Under the pieces are notes generated by a model. That model made no database searches. It was not told the origin of the DNA and saw only the letters and a list, made by a program, of their open reading frames with translations. The translations under genes and the position numbers were made by a program. Positions 7,415-16,349 of a stretch of DNA of 64,000 nt are shown in pieces. This DNA is from Marilutibacter chinensis (GTDB taxonomy: Bacteria; Pseudomonadota; Gammaproteobacteria; Xanthomonadales; Xanthomonadaceae): contig NZ_JAKJPO010000001.1 of NCBI RefSeq assembly GCF_021725675.1, positions 744,001-808,000 on the forward strand, written 5' to 3'. The first letter of the stretch is position 1, and each line of letters starts with the position of its first letter.

Positions 7415-10402
7415 TCAGAACGTCACGCGGACGGTCGCGGCGTAGCGCGTGTCGTTCACGTACCAGGAGGTGACGCGACGGCCTCCGCCGTTCTGGTCCA
7501 TGATCGTGCGTTGCTCGGCGTTGTTGAGATTGTTCATCTCCAGGCCGATCTTGATGTTGTCATTGACGCTGTAGAAGATCGAACCGTCCAGCTGGCCGTA
7601 GGCATCGCTGTATACCGGCAACTTCCAGGCGATGCTTTCGCCATCGAGATTGTTGTTGGTGCCGTTGTAGCCGTTGGGGCCTATCGACAGCAGGTACTCG
7701 CTGCGCCAGTTGTAGGCCAGGCGGATCTGCCAGGGTCCCTTCTCGTAGAAGGCGGCCACGTTGTAGGAATTCTTGGACAGGCCCTCGGCCGGCAGATCGC
7801 CGAACGTCGAGCCGTCGGTATCGATCGGCTGCGCATCATCCTCGGCCGGGACATCGGTCGAACTGTCGATATAGGTGTAGTTGGCCGAGACGCCGAAGCC
7901 GTCGAACGGCGCCGGCAGGAAGTCGAAGAACTGTGTCCAGCCGATCTCCGCACCCTGAATGCGCGCCTCGCCGGTGTTGATGGGACGAGTGACCAGGTAT
8001 TCGTATTCGTTGCCGTCGGTACCCGGATAGGCTTCCAGTCGCGCCTGGTTGCGGAAATAGTCCTTGATGTCCTTGTGGAAGAAATTGACCCAGGCCATGC
8101 CCCCCCTGTCCGGATCGAAGTACCACTCCAGCGACAGATCGAACTGGTTGGCCTTCATCGGTTCCAGGAAGGGGTTGTCGGCGGTACTGGTGAGATCCAG
8201 ATCGGTGACCGGCAGCACCTCGCCGGGGTTGTTCGGATCCTGCGTAACGCCATCCTTCAGGTCGACATTCAACGTCTGGTAGGCCTGCATGTCGCTGAAG
8301 GCCGGCCGGGCGATGGCCTTGGAAGCGGCGAAGCGCACGATGAGGTTATCGACCGGTTCCCAGCGCACGTTCAGACTGGGCAGCACATCGGTATAGGAAT
8401 TGTTGGCCGTGATCGGCACCGATTCGCCGGCGCCCAGATACGGCGCATAGCTTTGGTTCGGGAAAACCAGGAATCCGCTGGTGGAATTCTTGGTGCGCAC
8501 CACGCGCACGCCGACGTTGCCGTCAAGGAGGACGTTGTCCAGGGCGAAATCCAGCATCGCGTAGGCGGCAGTGGTGGTTTCGCTCTGCTCGTTGCGCCAC
8601 TGCGGATCCTGCATGTTGCGTGGCGTGATCTGCCCGAAGCAGCAGTCGTAGTAGGGAGTAGCGGCGCCGTGGATGTCCAGATAGCTGCCTGGAAAACCGA
8701 GCGCCGTCCCCAGCACCGGCGCGAAGAAGGAGCCTGGCGTGCTGGCGTCGCCACGGAAGAAGTTCTCGAAGGTGTTCTGGTGCACCAGGCTGGAGTTGAC
8801 CTGGTCGTTCAGATCCAGCGAAGGCAACTCGTTCAGCGCCCACCCCAGCATCCAGGGCTGGAACACAGCCTGCCAGTCGTAGCCGGTATCGACACTGGTC
8901 GCGGCGCGGTCGGTCAGGCGCACGCCGAACTTGGCAGCCCGGAAGAAGCCGCTGTCGAAGCTGTGCCTGAGATCGGCGCGCCAGGCCAGCTGGTCGGCCT
9001 CGTTGTCGTCGCGATGGTCCATGGTGAAACCCCAGTAGTAGTTGTCGGGGTTCCCGGTGAACTGCTCGTCGACGCCGATGGATGGCTGGCCGCCGCTGAG
9101 GTCGACATCGATATAGGGCACGTTGACGCCCAGGGCCACTGTGGAATCCAGCGCCTCGGTGGTCGCCTTGATGTACTGCATGTCGGTGGACAGCTCGGTG
9201 CGGTCGGTGAGCCTCCACTTCAAACCAAACGCGAGATCGGTGGTCTTGGATTCGCGGTGCGACGCGCGGATGTCGGTGCCCATCGGGATGTCGCCGGACT
9301 GGACCAGCCGGCCCGAGCGGAACACGTTGCCGTCCAGATCGAAAGGCTGGCTGGTGTCGATCGCGACCGCGGTGGGATCGTTGCCGACGAAGATCGCGTC
9401 CTCGTACCAGAGCTCGTCGTACCGGCTCTGGAAGCCGGTGGCGTACAACTCGACGCCGTCGACCGGGCGCCACTGCAGGGCGATATAGGCGCCCTGGCGC
9501 TCGCGCTCGTACTCCAGCGTGCGCCAGTCGGCGCCGCGAGGCAGCCACAAACGGTCGTTGGCACCGTCGCCGTCGACATCGGTGGTGGCGGTCTCGAAGA
9601 ACGGCCGCACGAACATGCCGTCGGTGCGGGTGGCCAGCTCCGAATGGGCGACGTCGACCAGGATGCCGAAATCGCCGGCATCGGTATTCCACCGGTTGCT
9701 GTAGAGCGCGGAGGCCGATGGCTTCCACTTCTCGGTGAAGTCGCCGTAGTTCCCGCTGAGGCTGAAAGCGATCTTCTGGCCGTCGAAGTCGAGAGGTTTG
9801 AAGGTACGCAGGTCCACCGTGCCGCCCAGGCCTCCCTCGATCATCTCGGCCTTCTGGTTCTTGTACACGTCGACGCCGGCCATCAACTCGGACGGCACGT
9901 CCTGAAAGCCGATGGCGCGGCCGCCGTTCGCGGAAAAGCTGTCGCGGCCGTTGAGCTCCGAGCGTACCTGGGTCAGGCCGCGCACCTGCACGCCGCTGCC
10001 CTCGGCGGAGAAGTGTTCCGGATCGCCGACCGACAGGAAGCGATCGATGGTCACGCCGGGAATGCGCGAGAGCGTCTCGGTGACGCTGCGGTCGGGCAAT
10101 GCGCCGATGTCCTCCGCGGTAACCGAATCGACGAAGGTGTCGGCGTCGCGCTTGATGTCCTGGGCCCGGTAGACCGAAGCGCGGATGCCGGTGACGACCA
10201 CGGCATCGAGATCAGTGGCCTCCTCTTCCTGCACGGAGGGTTTGGATTCATCGTCCTGTTCGGAAGTCGCGGCTTCCTGCCCGTAGGCGGGCATCGACAA
10301 CAGCAGTGCGATGCTCAGGGCGAGTATGGCGGGTTGCGGATGGCGGCCGGCGGAGCGGCCCGCACGGAGACAGGCCGCGGAGCGGCGCTGACGCATTGAC
10401 AT
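7415..10402 (-). CDS. TonB-dependent receptor for oligosaccharides
   Basis: Outer-membrane TonB-dependent receptor of 995 residues, the uptake gate of this carbohydrate locus. The signal peptide is long and Arg-rich, ending around SMPAYGQ. A TonB box-like stretch, DLDAVVVTG, precedes the plug domain (TAEDIGALPDRSVTETLSRIP). The barrel ends in RYAATVRVTF with the terminal Phe typical of BAM substrates. The start at 10402 has GGGAGG 8 nt upstream. Family members in Xanthomonadaceae CUT loci import plant-wall oligosaccharides. Adjacent glycosidases suggest a xyloglucan- or galactan-like substrate, but receptor specificity cannot be read from sequence. Confidence 0.93.
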   Translation of the reverse strand: MSMRQRRSAACLRAGRSAGRHPQPAILALSIALLLSMPAYGQEAATSEQDDESKPSVQEEEATDLDAVVVTGIRASVYRAQDIKRDADTFVDSVTAEDIGALPDRSVTETLSRIPGVTIDRFLSVGDPEHFSAEGSGVQVRGLTQVRSELNGRDSFSANGGRAIGFQDVPSELMAGVDVYKNQKAEMIEGGLGGTVDLRTFKPLDFDGQKIAFSLSGNYGDFTEKWKPSASALYSNRWNTDAGDFGILVDVAHSELATRTDGMFVRPFFETATTDVDGDGANDRLWLPRGADWRTLEYERERQGAYIALQWRPVDGVELYATGFQSRYDELWYEDAIFVGNDPTAVAIDTSQPFDLDGNVFRSGRLVQSGDIPMGTDIRASHRESKTTDLAFGLKWRLTDRTELSTDMQYIKATTEALDSTVALGVNVPYIDVDLSGGQPSIGVDEQFTGNPDNYYWGFTMDHRDDNEADQLAWRADLRHSFDSGFFRAAKFGVRLTDRAATSVDTGYDWQAVFQPWMLGWALNELPSLDLNDQVNSSLVHQNTFENFFRGDASTPGSFFAPVLGTALGFPGSYLDIHGAATPYYDCCFGQITPRNMQDPQWRNEQSETTTAAYAMLDFALDNVLLDGNVGVRVVRTKNSTSGFLVFPNQSYAPYLGAGESVPITANNSYTDVLPSLNVRWEPVDNLIVRFAASKAIARPAFSDMQAYQTLNVDLKDGVTQDPNNPGEVLPVTDLDLTSTADNPFLEPMKANQFDLSLEWYFDPDRGGMAWVNFFHKDIKDYFRNQARLEAYPGTDGNEYEYLVTRPINTGEARIQGAEIGWTQFFDFLPAPFDGFGVSANYTYIDSSTDVPAEDDAQPIDTDGSTFGDLPAEGLSKNSYNVAAFYEKGPWQIRLAYNWRSEYLLSIGPNGYNGTNNNLDGESIAWKLPVYSDAYGQLDGSIFYSVNDNIKIGLEMNNLNNAEQRTIMDQNGGGRRVTSWYVNDTRYAATVRVTF

Positions 10403-10626
10403 GGATGTTCCCTCCCAGGACACATGGCAATCGATCGGGTTGTGATCCCGGCCGCAGGCATCTGCGCGCCCGATGGCCGGATGAAGCGCCCGGCGCCAAC
10501 GGCCTGCGGGCCGCGGTCGTCGGTATTGCGTTGCTATCCGTGGGGGGATGCCGGGATGGTCGAGGCTTCCGGCCGGCCCGGGCGATCACCCGGCGGCCCT
10601 GGGACCGCCTTCCCTTGACTGCGGCG

Positions 10627-10656
10627 CGAGCATAGGCGGCCCACACATGCCATACC
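10627..10656 (-). promoter_or_regulatory. Candidate promoter of the TonB receptor operon
   Basis: On the minus strand TTGGTA (10651-10656) and TATGCT (10627-10632) are spaced 18 bp. Each matches four of six consensus bases. The start codon lies about 225 nt downstream, so the leader would be long. The rest of the 10403-10714 gap shows no gene. Confidence 0.35.
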
Positions 10657-10664
10657 AATGAAAT

Positions 10665-10687
10665 ATTGGGCGCGAACTATACCCAAT
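10665..10687. promoter_or_regulatory. Dyad ATTGGG-N11-CCCAAT upstream of the receptor
   Basis: Two 6-bp arms separated by 11 bp, the size of a LysR- or LacI-type operator. It sits just upstream of the proposed receptor promoter and 28 bp after the LysR-family gene. The regulator that binds it is unknown. Confidence 0.4.
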
Positions 10688-10714
10688 GCGAATACATGCT
10701 TTCCCCAACCCCGA

Positions 10715-11716
10715 TCAGTCGGTTTCTCCGTTGCGCGCGACCGGCGGCATGCCCGCGCGCGAGGTCGCCGGTTCGGCGTAAAGGCGCCGTGCGGTGGTGC
10801 GCAAGGCATCCAGCACCCGTTCGGCACCGGGCGACAGCAGCTGATCGCGGCGGCGCACGATGCCGAAGAACTCCATGCGCACCCCCAGGTCGAGGGGCAG
10901 CACGCACATCTGGCCCGTCTGCAGGTACGGCCCCACCGACTCGGTCGGCAGCGCGGTCAGCAGGTCGCTGTGCCGCAGCAGATGGATGATCACCGGCAGC
11001 GAAGCCGTCTCCACGATGTTCTGCGGAGGCGGCAGCCCGTGCTCGAGGAACACCGCGTCCAGGCGCGAACGCAGCACGCTGGCGGTCGGCGGCATGATCC
11101 AGCCGTAGTCGGCCAGGTCGGCGTGGGTGATGTGCGGCCGCCGGGTCAACGGATGCCCCGCATGCACGATGACCGCATGGGGTTCGTCGGCCAGCGGCTC
11201 GAAATCGAGTTCGCCCGCGCCTTCCGGGTCCATGATGCGGCCGACCACGATGTCCAGCTGCCCGTCCAGCAGCTTGGCCACCAACGGGCGGCTGTAGTCC
11301 ATCTCGACCTTGATCAGGATGTCGGGGAAGTCGCGCTTCACCGCCGCGATGGCCTGCGGGACCAGGTTCGTCCCGGGATTGACGACGGTACCGATCGCGG
11401 CCTGCCCCATCCGTCCGCTGCGCAGCGCGGCGATCTCGTCGTGGGCGCGCCCGATCTCCGACAACGCCGAGCGCGCGCGACGGATCAGCACCTGCCCATA
11501 CCAGGTGGGCTCCACCCCCCGGGCATGGCGCTCGAACAACGGCACGTCCAGCAGGCTTTCCATCTCCGCCAGCAGCTTGGAGGCAGCCGGCTGGGACATG
11601 TTGGCGGCCTCCGCGGCCCGCACGACCGAACGCTGTTCGTACAGATGCAGCAGCAGGTGAAGGTGGCGCGTCTTCAGGCGCGTGGCGCCGAACCAGCCGG
11701 TGGTGGGTTGGATCAT
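10715..11716 (-). CDS. LysR-family regulator, GbpR-like
   Basis: Transcription factor of 333 residues with an N-terminal winged helix-turn-helix (VVRAAEAANMSQPAASK, residues about 30-46) and a C-terminal periplasmic-binding-like effector domain. It resembles GbpR, the galactose-responsive LysR regulator known in Azospirillum and Agrobacterium. The start at 11716 has GAGG 7 nt upstream; a further in-frame ATG at 11734 has no ribosome site. The gene lies between the receptor operon and the divergent galactose-oxidation operon, next to a strong palindrome at 11733-11761, so control of both and of itself is plausible. The effector is inferred to be galactose or a pathway intermediate. Confidence 0.85.
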   Translation of the reverse strand: MIQPTTGWFGATRLKTRHLHLLLHLYEQRSVVRAAEAANMSQPAASKLLAEMESLLDVPLFERHARGVEPTWYGQVLIRRARSALSEIGRAHDEIAALRSGRMGQAAIGTVVNPGTNLVPQAIAAVKRDFPDILIKVEMDYSRPLVAKLLDGQLDIVVGRIMDPEGAGELDFEPLADEPHAVIVHAGHPLTRRPHITHADLADYGWIMPPTASVLRSRLDAVFLEHGLPPPQNIVETASLPVIIHLLRHSDLLTALPTESVGPYLQTGQMCVLPLDLGVRMEFFGIVRRRDQLLSPGAERVLDALRTTARRLYAEPATSRAGMPPVARNGETD

Positions 11717-11732
11717 GGGAGACCTCGGGCAC

Positions 11733-11761
11733 ATAAACTATTCACGCAAGGAATAGCTTAT
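11733..11761. promoter_or_regulatory. LysR-type operator palindrome
   Basis: ATAAACTATTC, seven bases, then GAATAGCTTAT: 11-bp arms with one mismatch, in a notably AT-rich patch between the divergent LysR gene and galactose operon. The position suits autorepression and activation. Two further dyads follow at once: GACAAA-N7-TTTGTC (11762-11780) and GTGCA-N6-TGCAC (11781-11796). Confidence 0.6.
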
Positions 11762-11929
11762 GACAAAAATTTCATTTGTCGTGCATAGATGTGCACGCGA
11801 CGCTATGCCACGCTTCAGGCGCCGACCGGCGGCCATGTCCGACCACCCCGCCGGAAGATGCTCCATGACGGCCGACGCAGGCCCGTCGCGGGCGGTTCCC
11901 GCATCCGATCAACGCCGGAAGGAGGGCCC

Positions 11930-12010
11930 ATGGCGACATCGCAGTCCGACGGCGCAGCAGGTGCCGGCGCCATCGCCGCGTCCTCGCCGTACGGGAAACC
12001 GAACCCGTGA
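11930..12010 (+). CDS. 26-codon upstream ORF coupled to the dehydrogenase gene
   Basis: A short frame beginning MATSQSDGAAG and ending GKPNP. It has the best ribosome site of the whole operon (GGAAGGAGGGCCC before ATG), and its stop overlaps the GTG start of the next gene (GTGA, 12007-12010). The downstream gene itself lacks a clear Shine-Dalgarno, so ribosomes loading here would deliver translation to it. The peptide is rich in Ala, Gly and Ser with no recognised domain. It may be a translational-coupling leader or a leftover N-terminus. Confidence 0.5.
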   Translation: MATSQSDGAAGAGAIAASSPYGKPNP

Positions 12011-12747
12011 GCGGCCGCCTGTCGGGCAAGATCGCCCTGGTCACCGGCGCCGCCAGCGGGATCGGCCTGGCCACGGCGCGGCTGTTCGCGCGCGAGGGCG
12101 CCACGGTCGTCGGACTGGACACCCGCCCGGTACCCGCGCCGGACGATGGCATCGGGCATTGCCTGGCCGACATCACCGACGCCGTCGCCGTCGAGGCTGC
12201 CGTGCAGACAACGGTGGCCGCACACGGCCGCGTCGACGTGCTCGTCAACAATGCCGGCGCCGACGTGTTCTCCGAACCGCTGTCGCTGTCGGACGAAGAC
12301 TGGGAGCACTGCCTTGCGCTGAACCTGAAAGGCGCCTGGCACCTGTGCCGTGCGGTGCTGCCGACGATGCTGGCGCGGGGTGCGGGCGCCATCGTCAACA
12401 TCGCCTCGGTGCACGGGCACCGGATCATCGCGGGCTGCTTTCCGTACCCGGTGGCCAAGCATGGACTGATCGGCCTGACCCGTGCGCTGGGCATCGAATA
12501 CGCCGCGCGCGGCATCCGTGTGAACTCGATATCCCCGGGCCTGATCCTGGTGCCGCGCATCGAATCCTGGTTCGAACGCGAGCCCGGCGCACGCGAACGC
12601 CAGACCGCCCTGCTGCCACCCCGGCGCATCGGAACCCCGGAGGAAGTGGCCTACACCGCATTGTTCCTCGCCAGCGACGAAGCCCGCTTCATCAACGCCG
12701 CCGACATCGCCATCGATGGCGGTCGATCGCAGGTCTACCACGATTGA
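12007..12747 (+). CDS. SDR-family sugar dehydrogenase (candidate D-galactose 1-dehydrogenase)
   Basis: Short-chain dehydrogenase of 246 residues with the TGAASGIG nucleotide-binding loop (near 13-20), NNAG near 88 and the catalytic Tyr-x-x-x-Lys in YPVAK. It is the first full gene of an operon that otherwise holds lactonase, galactonate dehydratase, KDGal kinase and KDPGal aldolase. The missing activity of that pathway, oxidation of galactose to galactonolactone, is therefore its likely role. The GTG start overlaps the stop of the small leader ORF. The SDR family is broad, so the substrate assignment rests on context. Confidence 0.8.
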   Translation: MSGRLSGKIALVTGAASGIGLATARLFAREGATVVGLDTRPVPAPDDGIGHCLADITDAVAVEAAVQTTVAAHGRVDVLVNNAGADVFSEPLSLSDEDWEHCLALNLKGAWHLCRAVLPTMLARGAGAIVNIASVHGHRIIAGCFPYPVAKHGLIGLTRALGIEYAARGIRVNSISPGLILVPRIESWFEREPGARERQTALLPPRRIGTPEEVAYTALFLASDEARFINAADIAIDGGRSQVYHD

Positions 12748-12752
12748 GCCGC

Positions 12753-13379
12753 ATGGACGCGACCGCCCCCTCGCCTTTCCGCCTGCCCTTGATCGCAATC
12801 CTGCGCGGCATCGCGCCACGGGACGCGGCGGCGCACGTGGGCGCGCTGGTGGAGGAAGGCTTCGATGCCATCGAGATTCCGACCAACTCCCCGCACTGGG
12901 AACGCAGCGTGTCGGAGGCGGTGCGCCAGCACGGCGCGCACGCGACGATCGGCGCCGGCACGGTGACGAGCACCGCGCACGTGGAGGCGCTGGTCGACGC
13001 CGGAGGCAGGCTGGCCGTCACCCCCAACACGCGTCCGGCGCTGGTCCGCCATGCGGTCGATCGAGGGCTGCAGGTGGCGGCGGGCTTCGCCACCGCCAGC
13101 GAAGCGTTCGACGCGCTGGAGGCCGGCGCGCAGATGCTCAAGCTCTTCCCCGCTTCCGTCTACGGCCCGGCACTGGTACGCGCCCTGCGCAGTGTGCTGC
13201 CGCCGGTCCCCATGTTCGCCGTCGGCGGCGTCACGCCCGACACCCTCTCCGGTTACCTCTCAGCCGGCTGTCAGGGCGCCGGCGTCGGCGGCGAGCTCTA
13301 CAAGCCCGGCCAGCCCGTGGAGCGGACGCGCGAACACGCGCGGCGTTTCCGCCAGGCCTATCTGGACCACATTGCATGA
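12753..13379 (+). CDS. dgoA: 2-dehydro-3-deoxy-6-phosphogalactonate aldolase
   Basis: Class I aldolase of 208 residues of the KDPG/KDPGal family. It splits 2-keto-3-deoxy-6-phosphogalactonate into pyruvate and glyceraldehyde 3-phosphate. Schiff-base Lys130 lies in MLKLFPAS and catalytic Glu41 in IEIPTNSP, equivalent to Lys126 and Glu37 of the E. coli enzyme. The motif EIPTNSP favours the galactonate over the gluconate branch. It starts 5 nt after the dehydrogenase and overlaps galactonate dehydratase by ATGA at 13376-13379. Confidence 0.92.
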   Translation: MDATAPSPFRLPLIAILRGIAPRDAAAHVGALVEEGFDAIEIPTNSPHWERSVSEAVRQHGAHATIGAGTVTSTAHVEALVDAGGRLAVTPNTRPALVRHAVDRGLQVAAGFATASEAFDALEAGAQMLKLFPASVYGPALVRALRSVLPPVPMFAVGGVTPDTLSGYLSAGCQGAGVGGELYKPGQPVERTREHARRFRQAYLDHIA

Positions 13380-14527
13380 AGATCGTCCGCCTCAGCACGT
13401 ACCACGCAGCACCGCGCTGGCTGTTCCTCAAGATCGAGACCGACGAGGGCGTGACCGGCTGGGGCGAGCCCGTCATCGAGGGCCGCGCCGGCACGGTGGA
13501 AGCGGCCGTGCATGAGCTCGGCGACTATCTGATCGGCCAGGATCCGGCGCGCATCAACGACCTGTGGCAGGTGCTGTACCGCGGCGGCTTCTACCGCGGC
13601 GGCGCGATCCTGATGAGCGCCATCGCCGGCATCGACCAGGCGCTGTGGGACATCAAGGGCAAGACGCTCGGCGTGCCGGTGTACCAGCTGCTGGGCGGGC
13701 TGGTGCGCGAACGGATGAAGACCTACCGCTGGGTTGGCGGCGATCGCCCCGCCGACATCGTGGCGCAGATGCAACGCTACCAGGCGCTGGGCTTCGACAC
13801 CTTCAAGTTCAACGGGACCGAGGAGCTGAAACTGATCGACAGCCCGCGTGCGATCGACGCGGTGGTGTCGAAGGTCGCGGCGATCCGCGAGGCGATGGGC
13901 GAGCGGGTGGACTTCGGCATCGATTTCCACGGCCGTGTCAGCGCACCCATGGCACGCGTGCTGCTGCGCGAGCTCGCGCCGTTCAAGCCGCTGTTCGTCG
14001 AGGAGCCGGTGTTGCCCGAACAGTGGGAGTACTACCGCCCGCTGTCCGACGCCACCTCGATCCCGCTGGCCGCCGGCGAGCGCATGTACTCGCGCGCCGA
14101 ATTCAAGCCGGTGCTTGCCGCCGGCGGGCTGGCGATCCTGCAACCGGACCTGTCGCATGCCGGCGGCATCACCGAATGCGTGAAGATCGCCGCGATGGCC
14201 GAAGCGCACGACGTGGGGCTGGCGCCGCATTGCCCGCTCGGCCCGGTGGCGCTGGCCGCGTGCCTGCAGGTGGATTTCGTCTCCCACAACGCGATGCTGC
14301 AGGAGCAGAGCATCGGCATCCACTACAACTCCGACGCGGACCTGCTGGACTACGTGCTGAACAAGGACGACTTCCGCTGCGACGACACCGGCAGCATCGC
14401 CGCGCTGCCGAAGCCGGGGCTGGGCGTGGAGATCGACGAGGACCGCCTGCTGGCCGCCAGCCGACACCCGCCGCGCTGGCGCAACCCGCTGTGGCGACAC
14501 GCCGATGGCAGCGTCGCCGAGTGGTGA
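13376..14527 (+). CDS. dgoD: D-galactonate dehydratase
   Basis: Enolase-superfamily dehydratase of 383 residues that turns galactonate into 2-keto-3-deoxygalactonate. Every diagnostic residue of E. coli DgoD is at the same number: Asp183 and His185 (DFH), Glu209, Glu235 (AAGER) and His285 (APHCPLGP). Length matches the family. The start overlaps the aldolase stop as ATGA, so expression is coupled. This is the most securely named enzyme of the operon and anchors the pathway assignment. Confidence 0.96.
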   Translation: MKIVRLSTYHAAPRWLFLKIETDEGVTGWGEPVIEGRAGTVEAAVHELGDYLIGQDPARINDLWQVLYRGGFYRGGAILMSAIAGIDQALWDIKGKTLGVPVYQLLGGLVRERMKTYRWVGGDRPADIVAQMQRYQALGFDTFKFNGTEELKLIDSPRAIDAVVSKVAAIREAMGERVDFGIDFHGRVSAPMARVLLRELAPFKPLFVEEPVLPEQWEYYRPLSDATSIPLAAGERMYSRAEFKPVLAAGGLAILQPDLSHAGGITECVKIAAMAEAHDVGLAPHCPLGPVALAACLQVDFVSHNAMLQEQSIGIHYNSDADLLDYVLNKDDFRCDDTGSIAALPKPGLGVEIDEDRLLAASRHPPRWRNPLWRHADGSVAEW

Positions 14528-14531
14528 GGGC

Positions 14532-15431
14532 ATGACGGCGACGATGGCGACCCTGGCCGTCGACAGCCGCTGCACGCTGGGCGAAGGCATCCTGTGGTGC
14601 GATCGCCGCCGGGTCCTGTACTGGACCGACATCCTCGCCGCCGAGCTGTGGCGCCACGATCCCGACACCGGACACACGCATACGTGGTCCCTGCCCGGTC
14701 CGCTCGGCTGCCTGGCCCTGGGCGAGGACGGGCGCCTGCTGCTGGGACTGGCCAAGGGCCTGTACGCGAGCGACGTCGAGGCGCAACCGGCTTCGCGCGA
14801 GCTGGAGCTGGCGAAACTGGCGGACGTCGAGACCGACGTCCCGCTGACGCGGGTCAACGATGGCCGCGCCGACCGTCAGGGTGGCTTCGTCTTCGGCACC
14901 AAGAGCGAGCATCGCGACCTGCGTCGCGCCGGCCGCTTCTACCAGTACACCGCGGCGCATGGCCTGCGCGAACTCGCGCTGCCACACGCGGCCATTCCCA
15001 ATTCGATCTGCTTCGACGCCGCCGGCGCGCGGATGTACTTCTGCGACTCGGTGACGCCGCGGATCCTGCAGTGCCGCTACGACAGCGTCACCGCAACGGT
15101 GTCGGACATCCGCGTGTTCGTCGAACTGGACGTTCCCGGCGCGGAACCCGACGGATCGATCGTGGACGCCGAGGGCGCGCTGTGGAATGCGCAGTGGGGC
15201 GCAGGCCGGGTGGTACGCTACCTGCCCGACGGTCGCATCGACCGCATCGTGCCGGTGCCCGCCCCGCAACCCTCGTGCTGCACGCTGCGCGAGGACACGC
15301 TGTACGTCACCAGCGCGAGGGTCGGCCTTGACGCGGATGCACTGGCCGCGCATCCGCTGTCGGGCGGTGTGTTCGCGCATCGCAACGAGCGCCCGCTCGC
15401 CCGCGCGGAAGACAGGGTCCGGCTGCCATGA
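14532..15431 (+). CDS. SMP-30/gluconolactonase-family sugar lactonase
   Basis: Six-bladed propeller lactonase of 299 residues. Metal ligands expected for the SMP-30 family are seen: Glu in LGEGILW near residue 18, Asn in IPNSICFD and Asp in PDGSIVD. Opening D-galactono-lactone after the dehydrogenase is the expected role here. The start at 14532 follows the dehydratase stop by 4 nt; in-frame alternatives at 14505 and 14544 are possible. The end overlaps the kinase gene as ATGA. Confidence 0.88.
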   Translation: MTATMATLAVDSRCTLGEGILWCDRRRVLYWTDILAAELWRHDPDTGHTHTWSLPGPLGCLALGEDGRLLLGLAKGLYASDVEAQPASRELELAKLADVETDVPLTRVNDGRADRQGGFVFGTKSEHRDLRRAGRFYQYTAAHGLRELALPHAAIPNSICFDAAGARMYFCDSVTPRILQCRYDSVTATVSDIRVFVELDVPGAEPDGSIVDAEGALWNAQWGAGRVVRYLPDGRIDRIVPVPAPQPSCCTLREDTLYVTSARVGLDADALAAHPLSGGVFAHRNERPLARAEDRVRLP

Positions 15432-16339
15432 TCGCGGTCGACTGGGGTACCAGCAGTCTGCGCCTGTACCGGATGGCCGACGATGGCCAGGTCCGCGAAC
15501 GCCGCCGCAGCGACCAGGGTGTGATGGCCTGCGCGGGACGTTTCGGCGAGGTTCTGGCCCGGGAGATCGTCGGCTGGGACGACACCGATGTTCTGCTGTG
15601 CGGCATGGTGGGCGGGCGCGGCGGCTGGCACGAGATGCCCTACCTGCCCTGTCCGGCCGGCAACCATGCGCTGGCCATGGGCATGCAGCGCTTCCTGCCG
15701 CCCGGCTTCGAGGATCGCGCACTGTGGCTGGTACCGGGCCTGCGCGACAGCGGATCCGATGCCGTGCCGGACGTGATGCGCGGCGAAGAGACGCAACTGG
15801 CGGCCCTGCTCGACGTGCTGCCCGGGGGCGCGCACCAGGTCTGCCTGCCCGGTACCCACAGCAAGTGGGTCACCGTGCGCGACGGGCAGGTGCAGCGCAT
15901 CGCCACCGCGATGACCGGCGAGCTGTATGCCCTGCTCCGTCAGCACGGCACCCTCGGCCAGTTGATGCCGGCGGGCGAGACGCGGTTCGACGGCTACGCG
16001 TTCGACGCCGGCATCAAGCGCAGCGCGGACACCGGCGGCCTGCTGCACCACCTCTTTGGTGTGCGCGCCGCGGGCTTGTTCCAGCAGTTCGCGGAAGCTG
16101 CGTTGCCGTCCTACCTCTCGGGTCTGCTGATCGGCCACGAGCTGCGCGCCTCCGGCCTGCTCTCGCATGCGCCGCGTCCCGCGCAGGTGCACCTGATCGG
16201 CAATGACCGCCTGCTGACCTCCTACGCGCACGCGCTGACGTCGCTGGGCGTGGGCGTGCAACGCCATCCGGAAGATCTCGCCGCGCGCGGCCTGCATGCG
16301 CTGTGGATGCGGCGCGCCATGGCCACCGCCACCACCTGA
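15428..16339 (+). CDS. dgoK: 2-dehydro-3-deoxygalactonokinase
   Basis: Kinase of 303 residues that phosphorylates 2-keto-3-deoxygalactonate for the aldolase. It opens with VDWGTSSLR (phosphate loop) and carries LPGTHSKWV, both typical of DgoK. The ATGA overlap with the lactonase gene and the tight spacing to the GH43 gene keep it in one operon. With it, all five steps of the oxidative galactose route are present between 12.0 and 16.3 kb. Confidence 0.93.
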   Translation: MIAVDWGTSSLRLYRMADDGQVRERRRSDQGVMACAGRFGEVLAREIVGWDDTDVLLCGMVGGRGGWHEMPYLPCPAGNHALAMGMQRFLPPGFEDRALWLVPGLRDSGSDAVPDVMRGEETQLAALLDVLPGGAHQVCLPGTHSKWVTVRDGQVQRIATAMTGELYALLRQHGTLGQLMPAGETRFDGYAFDAGIKRSADTGGLLHHLFGVRAAGLFQQFAEAALPSYLSGLLIGHELRASGLLSHAPRPAQVHLIGNDRLLTSYAHALTSLGVGVQRHPEDLAARGLHALWMRRAMATATT

Positions 16340-16349
16340 GGGACACTTG

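Noticed and set aside
7244..10399. A 1051-codon plus-strand frame opposite the TonB receptor
   Set aside because: Mirror of the receptor codons; its low-complexity Val/Gly/Arg content and lack of motifs show it is not a gene.
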